From JAUVKT01 sp942491535 (GTDB lineage Bacteria > Bacteroidota > Bacteroidia > Bacteroidales > VadinHA17): 64,000 nucleotides of DNA. Location of the stretch: positions 48,077-112,076 of the forward strand of contig CALOBV010000015.1 of the NCBI GenBank assembly GCA_942491535.1, written 5' to 3'. Shown piece after piece: positions 63,784 through 64,000 of this stretch. The position numbers and the translations under genes are program-made. Below the pieces are notes generated by a model, which ran no database searches, was not told the DNA's origin, and saw only the letters and a program-made list of their open reading frames with translations. Numbering within the stretch: the stretch's first letter is position 1; each line of letters begins with the position of its first letter.

Positions 63784-64000
63784 ATGTTTGTACTCCCCAC
63801 TAATATTTCAGGCCTGATACTGTTATCAGTATTTGCCCTAACGGCTCTCATTCAGCTTATATATTATTTATTCTTTTACAGCAGGGTAAGGATTAAAAAA
63901 TCTGCAAAGAGTAAAAATAAATCCCTCAAAAAAGGAGTATCTGTAATTATATGTGCTAAAAACGAATCTGAAAATCTGAAAAACTTTCTGCCATCAGTCC
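63784..64000 (+). CDS. Membrane-associated family 2 glycosyltransferase (3' truncated)
   Basis: The frame starts at the ATG at 63784 and is still open at the end of the window, so only the first 72 residues are seen. An N-terminal transmembrane helix (residues ~10-36, LLSVFALTALIQLIYYLFFY) is followed by a basic stretch and the start of a GT-A fold, VSVIICAKNESENLKNFL. GT2 enzymes of this type build surface polysaccharide or lipid-linked sugars, but the product cannot be named from the fragment. It is divergent from tgt. Confidence 0.8.
   Translation, partial: MFVLPTNISGLILLSVFALTALIQLIYYLFFYSRVRIKKSAKSKNKSLKKGVSVIICAKNESENLKNFLPSV

Noticed and set aside
1..64000. Mobile elements, prophage, tRNA or rRNA genes
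   Set aside because: No transposase, integrase, phage structural gene or tRNA cloverleaf was recognised by reading both strands. Composition seems uniform.

Overview
The window reads as a continuous stretch of chromosome from a member of the Bacteroidota, most likely an environmental Bacteroidales/Marinilabiliales-type bacterium. The evidence is a set of lineage-typical genes: a MurF-alanine racemase fusion, a GldB-type lipoprotein beside NAD synthetase, a DUF5686/carboxypeptidase-regulatory-like outer-membrane protein, DUF4369-TlpA and DUF1573 proteins, SPOR proteins and sigma/anti-sigma-barrel pairs. By eye the base composition is about 40% GC. Genes are dense, and I saw no tRNA, rRNA, insertion sequence, prophage or CRISPR array. 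This is mainly housekeeping chromosome, not an island.

Layout. 1-6 kb: the tail of a barrel-like protein, a NarL-type two-component pair, a clpS-nfeD-floA operon and a TPR/SPOR lipid-envelope protein. 6-13 kb: bcp, recA, an S9 peptidase lipoprotein, miaA, a Yip1-type membrane protein, smpB, a second SPOR protein and a LOG-like protein. 13-23 kb: two coupled hybrid signalling proteins, uvrA, a lytic transglycosylase and an ECF sigma factor with an anti-sigma/beta-barrel chimera. 23-29 kb: lpdA, a zinc/manganese ABC importer (znuABC) and a two-gene unit of an unknown protein and a nitrilase. 29-38 kb: an exported coiled-coil protein, an OmpR-type two-component pair, an S9 peptidase gene with three frameshifts, a TlpA thioredoxin, meaB and a DUF1573 protein. 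38-52 kb: a very large TolB/beta-barrel protein, an M20 amidohydrolase, ferredoxin, gldB, an outer-membrane barrel, nadE, a Crp-family regulator, murF-alr, tdk and rsmI. 52-64 kb: a DUF5686 protein, rmuC, dnaB, ispE, a biotin carrier with acyl-CoA carboxyltransferase, lptG, tgt and the start of a glycosyltransferase.

Functional themes are DNA maintenance (recA, uvrA, rmuC, dnaB, tdk), RNA modification and ribosome rescue (miaA, tgt, rsmI, smpB), envelope building (murF-alr, lptG, lytic transglycosylase, SPOR, GldB, barrels), propionate/methylmalonyl-CoA chemistry (meaB, carboxyltransferase, biotin carrier) and three sensory phosphorelay loci.

The least ordinary items are: (1) four low-complexity 'word-repeat' intergenic tracts that share vocabulary; (2) an S9 peptidase gene with three single-base insertions inside 117 bp that together restore the frame; (3) an uncharacterised small protein with faint ADP-ribosyltransferase-like spacing, translationally coupled to a nitrilase and preceded by a palindrome lying on its promoter; (4) an anti-sigma domain fused to an outer-membrane barrel; (5) a 1092-residue pseudo-peptidase/propeller/barrel protein; (6) a Tgt lacking the usual zinc cysteines. 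I found no clearly new defence or mobile system.
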